The notes: generated by a model not told the origin, from the sequence alone. A stretch of 64,000 bases of DNA from Candidatus Gracilibacteria bacterium (GCA_041660965.1 JBAZVH010000002.1:62001-126000); one strand, 5' to 3'; shown: positions 1 through 9,864, counted from the first letter of the stretch. Numbers and translations: made by a program.

Positions 1-548
1 GTCTTGCTCGACTCGGTTCTGGTGTCGCTGTCATCAAAGTAGGTGCTGCGACAGAAGTAGAAATGAAAGAACTGAAACTTCGTCTCGAAGATGCGCTCAA
101 CTCTACTCGTGCTGCGGTCGAAGAGGGGATTGTGCCTGGTGGAGGCGTAGCACTTCTCAAGGCGGGTAAGATACTCGATAAATTCAAAGCTCCAAACAGT
201 GATCAACAAATCGGTGTCGAGATCGTGAAGCGAGCGCTCAAATATCCAACGCAAAAGATTGCTGAAAATGCTGGTCAAGAAGGTTCTGTGATTATCAATA
301 AAATTCTTGAACACAAAGAATTTCAGTACGGTTATGATGCGGCAAAAAATGAATTTACTGATCTCGTCGCTGCCGGTATCATCGATCCGACGAAAGTCCC
401 ACGCACAGCTCTCGAAAATGCTACTTCTATTGCAGGCATGTTCCTAACAACAGAAGCCGTTATCTACGAAGTCCCAGGTACCAAAGAATCGCCTATGGGT
501 GGTGGTATGTGAGGTATGGGATGAATGGGTGGTATGGGGATGATGTAA
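1..548 (+). CDS. groEL: Chaperonin GroEL (Hsp60), C-terminal part
   Basis: This is the 3' end of the ATP-dependent folding chaperonin; the gene starts before the window and the frame begins at base 3. The translated part carries the equatorial-domain stretch with VEEGIVPGGGVAL, DAAKNEF and the family's end region. With the standard code it would stop at 510, but TGA at 510-512 and 522-524 read as glycine continue into the classic GGM-repeat tail, ending Met-Met then TAA at 546-548. This tail is a textbook GroEL feature and is direct evidence for UGA=Gly. A rho-independent terminator follows. Recognition is certain; only the missing 5' part is unseen. Confidence 0.97.
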
Positions 549-562
549 TTTTATAGACAACA

Positions 563-597
563 AAAAACACCTTTCAGAAATGAGAGGTGTTTTTTTG
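563..597 (+). terminator. Rho-independent terminator after groEL
   Basis: Inverted repeat AACACCT / AGGTGTT with a roughly 12-nt loop followed by a run of T, 15 nt after the groEL stop codon. Confidence 0.85.
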
Positions 598-627
598 GAA
601 TGCAATATGGATGGAGAAGGGTAAAAT

Positions 628-1152
628 TTACTTACCTTGTTTTTCTAGTAACAAATCACTATAAGACACCGAGATTAGGTCACTCTGAGAAATTTCTAAT
701 AAATCAAGGTATAGCTGGCATTGTTCCAGGAGTTTTTCTTTCCCGATGGTACCATCGACATCGATAGCTTCTATTTCCACAAATGTTCCGAGGTTCTCCA
801 CGATATCGATATGAAATTTTACGTTATCGATAAAATAAATTTCCCTTTTTTTGTCCACGACGACGAGTATGCCAAGCGATTTAATGAGAATTTCTTTGAG
901 TGACGATTTTGAGCCTGGCTCAAACAAGGTAAAATCTGACTGTTTTGGTCATTTTTTATTCTCTCTTTGATATTGGACAAGATAGTTTTCGATATTACCT
1001 TCTCTGAGCTTGAGCCGCCCATGATTTACGTTGAAGTATGTATCAATTTGGTGGTCTAGACCTTTAAAAAAAGCATTCTTTGACTTTAAGATTTCTCGTA
1101 TTTTTTCTTGATTTTCTGATTTTGCTTTAATCTCAATATTGGAATGTGCCAT
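628..1152 (-). CDS. CYTH-domain protein (class IV adenylate cyclase-like)
   Basis: A 174-aa protein of the CYTH (CyaB/thiamine triphosphatase) superfamily, which acts on triphosphate substrates in a beta-barrel tunnel. The N-terminal EIKAK matches the family's ExExK signature, followed by the QIDTYFNV and RLKLREG motifs that supply basic phosphate-binding residues, and later acidic VEIEAID strands. One in-frame TGA (949-951) read as Gly joins what would otherwise be two ORFs. In the cyaB-type subgroup the product may be cAMP or another cyclic or organic phosphate; the sequence does not settle the substrate. It stands alone between groEL and a tRNA gene. Stop is TAA at 628-630. Confidence 0.85.
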
Positions 1153-1199
1153 ATAATTTTTATGAGAAGATATGAGTATTAATCATAACATGTTTTTAT

Positions 1200-1274
1200 T
1201 GGCAGAGCAGCTGAGAATCGAACTCAGATCAAAGGCTTTGGAGGCCCTTATACTAACCGTTGTACTACTGCTCT
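1200..1274 (-). tRNA. tRNA-Trp (anticodon CCA)
   Basis: On the minus strand the acceptor arms AGAGCAG (1274-1268) and CTGCTCT (1210-1204) pair, the anticodon stem AGGGC/GCCTT encloses the loop CTCCAAA giving anticodon CCA, and the T arm contains GTTCGAT. Discriminator G (1203) and an encoded CCA end (1202-1200) are present. This tRNA reads only UGG, consistent with UGA not being tryptophan here. Confidence 0.93.
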
Positions 1275-1328
1275 ATATGTTCAAATGTGATGTGATTGTA
1301 GGAAAAAAATCAAAAAAGACAAACTGAT

Positions 1329-1362
1329 TTCAAAAACCCTGGGGATTCCCAGGGTTTTTTAA
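1329..1362 (-). terminator. Terminator downstream of tsf
   Basis: Strong hairpin AAACCCTGGG / CCCAGGGTTT with T-runs on both sides, so it can work in either direction. It lies between the tsf stop and tRNA-Trp. Confidence 0.85.
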
Positions 1363-1373
1363 ATACTAACAGG

Positions 1374-1402
1374 GTAGATTCCTGCCTACGCAGGAATGAC
1401 GA
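1374..1402. repeat. Short palindromic intergenic repeat
   Basis: Hairpin ATTCCTGC / GCAGGAAT followed by GACGAAAT, just behind the tsf stop. It resembles dispersed REP-like hairpins; other GC-rich hairpins occur at 7881-7910, 28777-28816 and 43268-43365. Confidence 0.6.
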
Positions 1403-1408
1403 AATCGA

Positions 1409-2194
1409 TTAGATAGAGTATCTCTTGTAGCTAGTGATGACATCACCACCGACATATTGCTCGATAGTCACCTCTGGATTTACAACGAATGGCTGTGTCA
1501 TGAGCGTGCCTTCTTCGACGAATTTCTTCATCTTTCCTTCGATGATATGAGCGAGGATATCTTCTGGCTTCCCAGCGTTTTTTGGATCCTGTTTCATCAT
1601 ATCGAGTTGGACTTCTCGCTCGTGAGCGATGACATCAGCAGGGAAGTCAGAGACACGGAGAGCGTTTGGGTTGGTTGCGACGGTATGCATAGCGACTTGT
1701 CGTACTTTTTCCTCATCTGTCCCAGCTTGTGCTGTGACGATAGCAGCTACTTTGCTGTTTGAGTGAACATAGGTTCCGATGACAGGTGCTTCGACGATAT
1801 CGAGTGGTCCGAAGACGACATTTTCTCCTGTTTGCTGAATAATATCAGACATACGAGGTGTGAATGCTTCTTTTGCAGCTTCTACAGAGCCAGCTTTGAC
1901 GAGAGCGTCGAGGAGTTCGTTGATAAATCCAGTGAAGTTGTCAGTTCGTGCGACAAAGTCTGTCTCACAGGTGAGAGAAGCGATGTATGCTTTGTTACCT
2001 TCTGTACGGATGATGATACGACCTTCGTGAGTTGCATTATCAGCTCGTTTTCCCGCTTTTGCGATACCTTTTTTGCGGAGTTCATCGATAGCAGCATCGA
2101 TATTACCGCCTGTTTCTTCGAGTGCTTTTTTACATTCAGTGATAGAGACACCAGTTGCGTCTCTGAGTTGCTTGATGAGTTCGAGAGTAACCAT
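1409..2194 (-). CDS. tsf: Translation elongation factor Ts
   Basis: EF-Ts, the guanine nucleotide exchange factor that recycles EF-Tu. The 261-aa product begins with the family N-terminus (UBA-like domain, KQLRDATGVS, then CKKALEE and GNIDAAI) and contains the core TDFVAR motif used to displace Mg2+ from EF-Tu. Length is normal for a compact bacterial EF-Ts. It follows rpsB in the usual rpsB-tsf order, with a roughly 100-nt spacer containing TCTATCTC-type microrepeats. No TGA codon is used, unlike most genes here, which fits avoidance of the reassigned codon in highly expressed genes. Confidence 0.97.
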   Translation of the reverse strand: MVTLELIKQLRDATGVSITECKKALEETGGNIDAAIDELRKKGIAKAGKRADNATHEGRIIIRTEGNKAYIASLTCETDFVARTDNFTGFINELLDALVKAGSVEAAKEAFTPRMSDIIQQTGENVVFGPLDIVEAPVIGTYVHSNSKVAAIVTAQAGTDEEKVRQVAMHTVATNPNALRVSDFPADVIAHEREVQLDMMKQDPKNAGKPEDILAHIIEGKMKKFVEEGTLMTQPFVVNPEVTIEQYVGGDVITSYKRYSI

Positions 2195-2298
2195 ATAAAT
2201 TAAATTAAGAATAGAGGAGAGTAGGTGGTAGAGTTAGGCGGTAGAGTTAGAGCCAATCTCTGTCTCTAATATCTATCTCTATCTTCTACTGTTTTGTT

Positions 2299-3066
2299 TT
2301 ATTCAGCTGTTTCTGTTGCTGGAGCTTCTACTTCTTGAGCTTCTTCTGTTTTTACTTCTGACTTTTTATTCATTTTTGTTGCTGCAGATACAGGACGTTC
2401 TGTCTTTTTCATAGCATCAGCGAGTTCATCGATGATAAATGTGATAGACTTCAGATTATTGACGTTTCCAGGAATAAAATGAGTACAGAGTTTTGGTTGA
2501 CCAGTTGTTCCAAGAAGCGCAAAGACTGGTATATTGAGGACATTTGCTTCTTTAATTGCCTGTGCTTCGTAGTGACCATCGATTACGAAGATACCGTCTG
2601 GGCATTTCTTCATCTCTTTGATACCTTCGTAGCGCTTTTGGAGACGAGCAAGTCGCGTCATCACCATCGCTTTTTCTTTTTTGCTGAGACGATTGATTTC
2701 ACCTGTTTCGATATCTTTTTGGATTTTGTTGTATTCGCGAACTTGTTTTTTGATCGTTGCGTAGTTTGTGAGGAGTCCTGGAACCCAGACACTTGTTACG
2801 CTTGAATGACCAGTTTTGAGAGCGAGATCTTCTGCGATTTTTTGGACCTGGACTTTGCTTCCTACGATGAGGAGCTCTTTTCCAGATTTACAAAATTCAG
2901 ACAAAGCTGTCTTCATCTCAGCGAGCATTTTTTCAGTTTTTGTAAGATCAAAAACATGGATGCCATTTTGTACCCCATGAATATAGGGCTTCATCGTCGG
3001 TGACCAATGGCGAGTGTCACTACCGATATGTACTGCGTGGTGCAGCATGTCTTTTATGAGAGACAT
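2299..3066 (-). CDS. rpsB: 30S ribosomal protein S2
   Basis: Small-subunit protein S2 (255 aa), which docks at the platform and helps recruit S1 where present. Recognised by the start region with HIGSDTRHWSP, FDLTKTE, VQKIAED, and the core WVPGLLTNY and FVIDGHYEAQAIKEA. The C-terminal 35 residues are Lys/Glu/Ala-rich and probably disordered. It is the first gene of the rpsB-tsf operon, with no TGA codons. Upstream of ATG is a T-rich stretch with no Shine-Dalgarno sequence. Confidence 0.97.
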   Translation of the reverse strand: MSLIKDMLHHAVHIGSDTRHWSPTMKPYIHGVQNGIHVFDLTKTEKMLAEMKTALSEFCKSGKELLIVGSKVQVQKIAEDLALKTGHSSVTSVWVPGLLTNYATIKKQVREYNKIQKDIETGEINRLSKKEKAMVMTRLARLQKRYEGIKEMKKCPDGIFVIDGHYEAQAIKEANVLNIPVFALLGTTGQPKLCTHFIPGNVNNLKSITFIIDELADAMKKTERPVSAATKMNKKSEVKTEEAQEVEAPATETAE

Positions 3067-3247
3067 AAGAAAAAAATAAAAAAATAATCCTTAACCTCTT
3101 GTTTGCGTAGCCAGTTTCTGAGGCGAGAGAGGTTCTTAGTTTCTCAAGAGGACAGACTGTATCAAACGAGGAGTGGGTTGCTCATTTTCCGAGCAACGTG
3201 GGTAGTATATGGGCTTTCATTATTTTGCAACTTTTTATCACGAGAAT

Positions 3248-3297
3248 TTGCATTGTGAGAAAAAGTGTAGCATACTATTGGTGGTTAATAATCTACT
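3248..3297 (+). promoter_or_regulatory. Promoter of the 3298-7857 gene block
   Basis: -35 TTGCAT (3248-3253), 17-nt spacer, -10 CATACT (3271-3276), then 21 nt to the ATG at 3298. Confidence 0.6.
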
Positions 3298-3861
3298 ATG
3301 GCAACTATCGATACAAACCCAAATCAAAATATTTTGGATCAAAAACCTAATCCAACTGATTCTTATCAGGCGGAACGGGATAAAGATGTACTCAAAAATG
3401 AACTCCAAAAATGGTCAAAATGAGAGGATAAAGAAAAGGCACGTGAAATAGATAAGGTGGTCAAAGATATTGTTGCCTCCCCCCGTTCGCCAGCTGAATT
3501 AGAGGATATCCTCAGTAAGTTGCCAATTGATAAAAGATTTATCGTTGAAAAAATGATTCTCGACGAACAGAAACATCAGATTGCCATGATGTCACAAGAA
3601 AAATATAAACAGTATCTTCAGGCACAGTTTCCAAGTGGCGTACCGGCAAATATCTCAGAAATGGCTCTTGCGATGGTGACAGATACTTCTGAAATGTATA
3701 AAACAGCTCAGAAAGAAATAGAAAAAACGACCGCAGGAGAAAATCCTTCCGAAATCACAAAAAATGAACTTAAAACTGATCAAAGAACCGCAATAGCTGC
3801 TACACAATGAGCTGAAGAAAAAACAAAAAACATCACGAATGAAATAGGACACATTACCTAA
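3298..3861 (+). CDS. Hypothetical protein, first gene of an unknown six-gene block
   Basis: Unrecognised 187-aa protein. Two TGA codons (3421-3423 and 3808-3810) are read as Gly; without them only a fragment from 3457 is seen. The product is highly charged, predicted mostly helical, with a central segment (SPAELEDILSKLP, KMILDEQKHQ, KYKQYLQAQ) that looks like a compact helical bundle, and a Lys/Thr/Glu-rich tail. No signal peptide or membrane span. The start is placed at ATG 3298, just after a good promoter. The next gene begins 3 nt after the stop, so the two are co-translated. Function unknown. Confidence 0.75.
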
Positions 3862-3864
3862 AAT

Positions 3865-4200
3865 ATGCCAACTACTCCCTACAATAATAAACCGACCGAA
3901 GAACTTCTCCAATATAAAAAAATGGTGGCCGATCTTCAGCAAAAAAAACTCGAAGAATTCGATTTTGATGCGATATTTGAAGCAAATACTCTTGTGCGGA
4001 ATTTCTTTGAAAAATGGGACAATCAAGAGGGGGTAAAACTGGTGGATCGTATGACAAATGTAATGAAAAATCTCAAGGTTTTGGTAGATTTTGTGAAGTC
4101 GCGTCGGGTAAGTGCCGAGATGGGCGAAAAGGAACTCGCAGAATTTCAAACAGAATTCAAAGAGATCAATGATATGCTCAACGCATTTACGGGAATATAA
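3865..4200 (+). CDS. Hypothetical small helical protein
   Basis: Unrecognised 111-aa acidic/basic helical protein with no TGA codons, starting 3 nt after the previous stop and ending 8 nt before the next gene. It shows coiled-coil-like stretches (LLQYKKMVADLQQKK, then ELAEFQTEFKEINDM) and no hydrophobic signal. Likely cytoplasmic and possibly a partner of its neighbours. Confidence 0.7.
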   Translation: MPTTPYNNKPTEELLQYKKMVADLQQKKLEEFDFDAIFEANTLVRNFFEKWDNQEGVKLVDRMTNVMKNLKVLVDFVKSRRVSAEMGEKELAEFQTEFKEINDMLNAFTGI

Positions 4201-4208
4201 TATTTGCT

Positions 4209-6497
4209 ATGGCTACTACAGTAAATCTAGACAAAAAAAAGAATAACTGATTTGAATCAACGAATCAGATTCAATGACATGCCCCTGAAGAGTCGGAGGC
4301 AAGTAATCGTCTAGAAGAAGAAGGCCTCAGATGATCAGTCTCAAAAAAGCCAAAACCTAAGAAACTTCCTCGATTAACCGATGCAGAATTTAATCGTATA
4401 GTCCAATCAGACCCAAAACTTCGGAAAGCAATTGAAAAACGTGAAACAGCGATACGACTACAAGAAGCGGCCAATAAAAGAATAAAAAATACAGGGTATC
4501 TATGAACTCTCTGGTGAGGCATTACAGGGGATAGTGGTACCGAAGATATGCGCATTGCCAATGAAACCCGCAATGCTTCTATCCAGGATTTTTGAGATGC
4601 TCTGAACGCTAACACACAATTTTCTGATGATCTCAAAAAACAATTACGATACCATACTTCATGAGCTGAGAGGGGAGCAAATAGTGAGTCGAGCAAAGTC
4701 CTGAATGACCTCACTGATCGAACTGAAAATTATTATGCAGGAACAAAAGCGGTGAGAAATACTGCAATTGCTGCATGATTAGGCGTTTCTGCCGTGATGA
4801 CTGGTGGTGCGACATTAGGTGCTGCAAGTACTATACTTGCCTGAGAAGGTTGATTGGCACTTGCCGCAGGTACTGTGGCTGGATGAGCTCTGACTGGAGA
4901 GCTTTGAGCGACAGCATATTCTATCTTACGAGATGAGGCAGGTGCCGTGGTAGAAGCATGACTAGATCCGACAAGAAGGTATGGAGAAGTGAGAAATGGA
5001 AAAGACGCCCAAATATTGGAAAATGCTACATGAGCGAGCAAAGATGGAATAAAATTCGGTGTAGCGCTCCCCCTGGCTGTGACGCCAGTTGGGCAGGTAG
5101 CCCTGGCTGGTATTGGTTCGTATGGATGAGCCAAAACTGTCCAAAATATGGGAGAAAATTTTTCACAAGCATCACAGATGTCAGAGCAAGAAAAGGCAGC
5201 ACGAGCATCATGAGACACTGTACAAGCAGATTATCTCGCACAACAACGCGCTCATTATGCTACAGAGTGAGCGCTTGGCCTAGGAGACGCGGCGGCTATT
5301 TTATGAGTTGGTAGGGGTATTGCAAAAAAATCAGCATGATGAAGCAAGGTTACTCTAGAAACTCCATCATCAGCTCCATGAGACAGTGTTCGTAGAAATT
5401 CGAAACAACCAGTTGAGTGAGCGAATTTACCAGAATCATGAACAGGATTTAAAAGGGTAGAACCTATTCTCGGTAAAGATTGAATTCTATGAGGTACGCA
5501 AGGGGTTTGAGAAAATATTCGTAGAAATTCGAAACAACCAGTTGAGTGAGCGACTCTCCCAGAGGGAGGGCAGATGTTTAAAAGAGTTGCACCATCTGGT
5601 ATGAGAGTAAAATATTCATCGAGAAATACTGGAATAACCGAGGACGCTTCTGGGAATGCTACAAAAATCACAAGACAATATCGTGCAGAATATGATAGAG
5701 GAAATGATAAAAATCTTGGCCACACGCAAATTGATTCAAGTGTTACTCGTGATGCACAAAAAAAATTGCTTCGACGAAGCGCGGTTACGTATTGACCGGG
5801 TGCTTATACCAATTCACCTACCCAAATAAGTCACGCCAGAAGAAAAGTCGATACTCATGGTAATGTTATTGAAGGTGTCAATCAAACTTATTTGTCTGAT
5901 GGATCTAAAAGAATTATTAAGACGAATTCAGATGGAATTGAGGCGACTCGTATTTCTGCTAAATGACAGATAATAAAACAGAGACAATGGAATAAAAATT
6001 CACATCCAGCTCCTCTCGATGCTCCAGAAAGCACTCAATCATCTATACTATCTCAAAATCGACGTGTAACAGAGAGAGGTGTAGACCCAGCAGGTAATTT
6101 GGTAGGTCATAATACCACGTATTGACCAGATGGGCTTATGCGTCGTTCTGTGATGCAAGATGAAAAAGGGTTTCGAGGCGTACAGGTTTCCGCCGATGGG
6201 ACTACGCTCAATCAGATAACACGTGACCCAGCATGACGCACCATTCAGCGTAAAAAATGGAATTTTTGACCAGACGGAGCGGCAACTATACATGCTCAAT
6301 ACCCACAGACTGGTAGAGAAACCGTCAGCAGAATCCCGTGAGGAGGTATGACTGATCTAAAATCCGAAAGACTGATCTATGATTCTGAGCATCGTAATAC
6401 TAGAGAGCTTCCTACAAGAAGAATCCCAACAGATGAGGAAATCGGTAGCATCCACCCTCTACCTTCCAAAAAGAAAACATCTATTTCATCATTATAA
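4209..6497 (+). CDS. Large unknown protein with internal duplication and YD-like tail
   Basis: A 762-aa protein visible only when its many TGA codons are read as Gly; with the standard code there is no long ORF. Residues about 1-175 are charged and helical. Residues about 180-260 and 285-310 are Gly/Ala-rich hydrophobic segments that could be membrane-active or tightly packed helices. Around 394-460 a segment RRNSKQPVEGA..LPE..FKRV occurs twice, encoded by identical 36-nt stretches (5389-5424 and 5518-5553). The C-terminal 250 residues contain repeated short blocks of the type DxxGN...YGPDGLxRR, resembling RHS/YD repeats of secreted wrapping proteins. No signal peptide seen. Family not identified; a polymorphic-toxin-like or structural role is only a guess. 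Confidence 0.7.
5389..5553 (+). repeat. Internal 36-bp direct repeat
   Basis: Two identical 36-nt copies, 5389-5424 and 5518-5553, inside the coding frame of the 762-aa protein. The surrounding residues are also similar, so this is a recent duplication of a roughly 43-residue coding unit. Confidence 0.85.
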
Positions 6498-6500
6498 TAT

Positions 6501-6770
6501 ATGCAAGCAGAAGAAATATACGAATGATTATTACCTGATATTTTCCCTTATTTTCCAGGGGAAGCTATCAACATAGACCCAAAAAAGTCCGTCATTGCTC
6601 AACAAGGTAATAGACCGGTAGCTATTTTGTCTGTTACTCGATGAGTATCATGAAGAATATATGCCATCGCTCCATATACTGTTCTGGGTGGGGCTGTACA
6701 ATGTCGAGACGTGAGCTTCCCTACGGAGGAACAAGTACGGCGCCTGAAAGAGAACAAAATATTGTCCTAG
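6501..6770 (+). CDS. Hypothetical 89-aa protein
   Basis: Short ORF starting 3 nt after the stop of the 762-aa protein, with three in-frame TGA codons (one near the start, two around GVSG in the middle) and two tandem TAG stops. Compact beta-rich composition (RPVAILSVTRG, IYAIAPYTVLGGAV). Its tight linkage to the large protein suggests a partner or, if the large protein is toxin-like, an immunity/chaperone role; neither is shown by the sequence. Confidence 0.6.
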
Positions 6771-6837
6771 TAGAGTGTCGAGATTTACTTGCATTCCTCA
6801 GAGAAATAGAATATACTATATCTGTAATGATCTTCTT

Positions 6838-7314
6838 ATGTCTAATGAACAACTCAAGGAAATCCAACTTGCGAAAAATGAACCCCCATTCTCGCGATCA
6901 GAGATAGTGTGAACCAATGATTCTGCAAGTGAACAGCTCAAACAGAATCTCGAGAAGTCTACAGTATCGAGGGATGCGACAAAAAAATCCCCATCCGATA
7001 CTGCTTTATCGGGGGAAAAAGAAATTATTCTCCCCAAAGATACTCAATATACGACTTCTGGTGACTATAAAGTTCTCAAAGATAAGATATGAGGTATGAA
7101 TGTCTCAATTACTGGAAATTCTATTCTTCTCTGAAACAAGATGACAGAAGGATCAGATAACTTTGACTATATTATCAATTTGGATAACGGAAGAATAAAA
7201 GAGGCCTACAATATGCAAGGTAATCGTGGACATATTGACGAAAACATATTAACAAAGATCGTGGAAGATTTGAAGAAACAAGGAATTGATATTGATACGG
7301 CACACAATAATTAA
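6838..7314 (+). CDS. Hypothetical 158-aa protein
   Basis: Unrecognised protein starting at ATG 6838, 67 nt after the preceding tandem stops. The N-terminal half is polar and probably disordered (Ser/Lys/Glu-rich). The C-terminal half (DYKVLKDKIGGMNVSITGN, then FDYIINLDNGRIKEAYN) looks like a small beta-sheet domain followed by helix. Three TGA codons are needed for the full frame (6910, 7090 and 7132 regions). No signal peptide. Function unknown. Confidence 0.65.
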
Positions 7315-7323
7315 TAGTATCTT

Positions 7324-7857
7324 ATGGTAAAAAAATACACACCAGAAATCTATACGCCTTCAGACGTTACTGCATTTAAGCCAGTAGAGTCAGGTGATGT
7401 AGCAAAATCATTTGAAAAGTGAGCAAATAGTGCTTTCGAGGGTGACTTAGCTGCCGCTGTTATCGCAGCACAATGAGCAGCAAATCAAGCCAAAAATCAT
7501 AAAAATGAAGCAGGAAAATATGCTAGCGCTGCAAAAAATTCTGAACGAATTTCATGAGTCAATAAAGATGAAACGAGTGTCCTAAAAGATACAACAGAAG
7601 TGGCCTCAAAAAACGTTAAAGAAGCAGAAAAGAAATCGAAAGAAATATTGAAAAAAAATACTCAAAAAGAAAAACAAGTTGCTGAAAATCTCGATGCCGT
7701 CTGAAATCTCGCAAAAGAAGTATTCTTGAAGGATAAAAAAACTTCCGATACCCTCAAATGAGCCGAGGAAGCAAAAGCCGCAGCTGAGAATGCTGCGAAG
7801 CAAGCAATTGCTGCCGCAAGGGCGATGGGGGAGCCACAACAAAAGCAAATGGTTTAA
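7324..7857 (+). CDS. Hypothetical Ala/Lys-rich helical protein
   Basis: A 177-aa protein rich in Ala, Lys, Glu and Asn, almost certainly a long alpha-helix or coiled coil from about residue 40 to the end (for example KEAEKKSKEILKKN and EEAKAAAENAAKQAIAAARA). Several TGA codons are read as Gly. It starts 9 nt after the previous stop and is the last gene of the block. Composition resembles LEA-like or histone H1-like helical proteins, but no family is recognised. Confidence 0.65.
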
Positions 7858-7880
7858 CATTAAAGTGGTTTCGGTATTTT

Positions 7881-7910
7881 GTCATTCTCGTCCGCCGTGG
7901 GGCGGAGGAA
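7881..7910. repeat. GC-rich hairpin behind the block
   Basis: TCCGCC / GGCGGA stem (7891-7896 and 7901-7906) in an A+T-rich spacer of about 180 nt (7858-8035). No T-run follows, so it is more like a dispersed hairpin than a terminator. Nothing else is seen in this spacer apart from a weak promoter before 8036. Confidence 0.5.
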
Positions 7911-8035
7911 TATTTTTACACCATATTATACCTTTATGGATATCATAAATCGAAGTCAATATGTTCTCATAAGAGTGGCATTAAAAATAAATGTGAAATA
8001 GTTGATTTCTCAAAGAATAGTATAGGATAGAGCAT

Positions 8036-8437
8036 ATGTTTTCTCATATGAAAAAAATCTTTTTGATAGTGCCATTCCTCTTTCTCGTAGGATGTACGTG
8101 TACTATGCCGAGAACTCTTCGGATTCCTCAACCAGATTGCCAAAAAGGGCTTCCAATTTTCCAAAAGTATGTGGAAAAAAATCTTCTCAGCGCAAAGCAA
8201 AATGTATGGATAGTTGATTTGGATATGTTTTATAATGCAGAACTCCAGACCTGTATCGGAAAGTATTCTGCCTACAGAAAAGAAGGAGAAAAAGACGATA
8301 TGGTACTTTTTTCGATCAGAAATATCAGAAAAAATGAAGATATTTTTTATGCAAAATATATCGGTGCGAACCTACGGGATGAACGCGAAGGACAAAAAAA
8401 ATATCAAGAAATAGTACATGTATTAGGGGGGAGATAA
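8036..8437 (+). CDS. Small predicted lipoprotein
   Basis: A 133-aa exported lipoprotein. After the start comes MKKIFLIVPFLFLVGC, a type II signal peptide with an LVGC lipobox, so the mature protein would begin at the Cys and be anchored by lipid. The mature part has further cysteines and ends in a polar helical region. Two starts are possible: ATG 8036 (7 nt after a -10-like TAGGAT) or ATG 8048, which gives the more typical signal peptide. No TGA codons. No family recognised. Confidence 0.75.
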   Translation: MFSHMKKIFLIVPFLFLVGCTCTMPRTLRIPQPDCQKGLPIFQKYVEKNLLSAKQNVWIVDLDMFYNAELQTCIGKYSAYRKEGEKDDMVLFSIRNIRKNEDIFYAKYIGANLRDEREGQKKYQEIVHVLGGR

Positions 8438-8501
8438 AAAATGATATTTTCAGTTGCGAAATCAGAGATTTTGTATATCCTATGGACCGTAACAGAAATA
8501 T

Positions 8502-8587
8502 GCCGCGATGGTGGAATGGTAGACACGCTGGACTCAAAATCCTGTGCCTTTGCGGGTGTGAGAGTTCGAGTCTCTCTCGCGGCACCA
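8502..8587 (+). tRNA. tRNA-Leu (anticodon CAA)
   Basis: Acceptor stem GCCGCGA/TCGCGGC, a D arm with GGTGGAATGGTAGACAC, anticodon loop CTCAAAA giving CAA (reads UUG), a long variable arm typical of class II tRNAs, T arm GTTCGAGTC, discriminator A and encoded CCA (8585-8587). The anticodon stem CTGGA/TCCTG contains one T-T mismatch (position 28-42). Confidence 0.93.
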
Positions 8588-8733
8588 AAAAAGAAAAAAT
8601 AGAGTTAGAGAAAGGAAGTATTAAGTATTAAGATGCAAGTATTAAGATGGAAGCAATAGATTCCAACTCGTCACTCTTTACTCATTATCCAACCAATTAA
8701 ACGAATAAAACTCATTAAACCTTTCCCCCTTTT

Positions 8734-9849
8734 ATGCACATAGAACTCCCTTCCGATAAGCTCTTTGAAGCCATCAAAACCGTCTCTCATGCTATCACAA
8801 ATTCTCCGACGACACCTATCCTAGAAAATGTCCTTCTCAAGGTCACGAATGAGAAAATGGTCGTGGTCGCAAATAACCTCGAGATGGCTATCGAATACAC
8901 TATTACAGATGATTTGAAAGTTGTCGAACCAGGGGATATCACGGTGTCTCATCGTTTTATCGCGTCCTACCTCAACTTGCTCGAACCAACACAACTCACC
9001 ATCAAAACTGACACAGGAAATACGCTCCAGTTTATCGTACAAAAAAACAAAACACGCCACAAAGGACTCAGTGCAGAGGAGTTTCCGATGATACCGATGG
9101 TTCGACAAGATACTCATTGTACTCTCTCATCTGATATTCTCAAACGCGCTTTCAATAAGACTCTTTTTTCTTGTGCAAGTGGCAATATCCGTCCGACGCT
9201 TGCTGGGGTTTGTATCCAGGTCTATCCGACACATATTACATTTGCTTCAACTGATAGTTTCCGACTTTCAGAATATCGCTACACGACAGCGACATCTGTC
9301 GATAAAAAAATCTCAATCATTCTCCCGACACGAAGTGCTAATGAGATATCAAAGACTCTTCCTGATGATACCTCGGTAGAGATATTTTTTGCCGATAATC
9401 AGATACTCGTTGTCTATGACCATATCAAGATCTATTCTCGCCTGCTCAATGGTCACTTCCCAGACTATGCAAATTTCTTTCCAAAAAATACCAGCATCCA
9501 TGCTCTTGTCGACCGAGAGAATCTCATCAGGTGACTCAGACAAGTGAGTCTGATTGCACGAGAAAATAATTTTAATGTCAAAATGTCTCTCGAAAAATCA
9601 GGAATAATACAACTCGAAAGTGGAGATACCGAAATCGGTAATAGCGAAATAGAAATCACTGCTGATGTCCAAGGTTCAGAACAGGTCGGACTCAATGCCA
9701 CTTATTTTATCGAAGCGCTGCAGGTTATTCCGCAAGAAGAAGTTCGCATTTGATTTGAGACAAGCTTATCTCCTATCCTCTTGCATGGAGCCAATAGTGA
9801 TACTCAGGAAGAAGAATTCCGACACATCATCATGCCACTCAAGATATAA
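8734..9849 (+). CDS. dnaN: DNA polymerase III beta subunit (sliding clamp)
   Basis: The ring-shaped processivity clamp of the replicative polymerase; 371 aa in the usual three-domain layout. Recognised by the N-terminal MHIELPSDKLFEAI, the conserved TTPILENVLL, NNLEMAI and FRLSEYR, and the ending HIIMPLKI, close to the family's C-terminal MPxR/L tail. TGA codons at 9532-9534 and 9754-9756 read as Gly join three ORF pieces; the second sits in the R-I-G-F segment. recF begins 15 nt downstream, the normal dnaN-recF order. Upstream 8588-8733 holds only low-complexity AAGTATTAAGAT repeats; a pyrimidine-rich stretch with AACCTTT precedes ATG instead of a Shine-Dalgarno. Confidence 0.95.
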
Positions 9850-9864
9850 TACTGTTGTTTCGCG

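Noticed and set aside
8590..8733. Replication origin at dnaN-recF
   Set aside because: No dnaA gene or cluster of DnaA boxes (TTATCCACA) was seen; only microrepeats.
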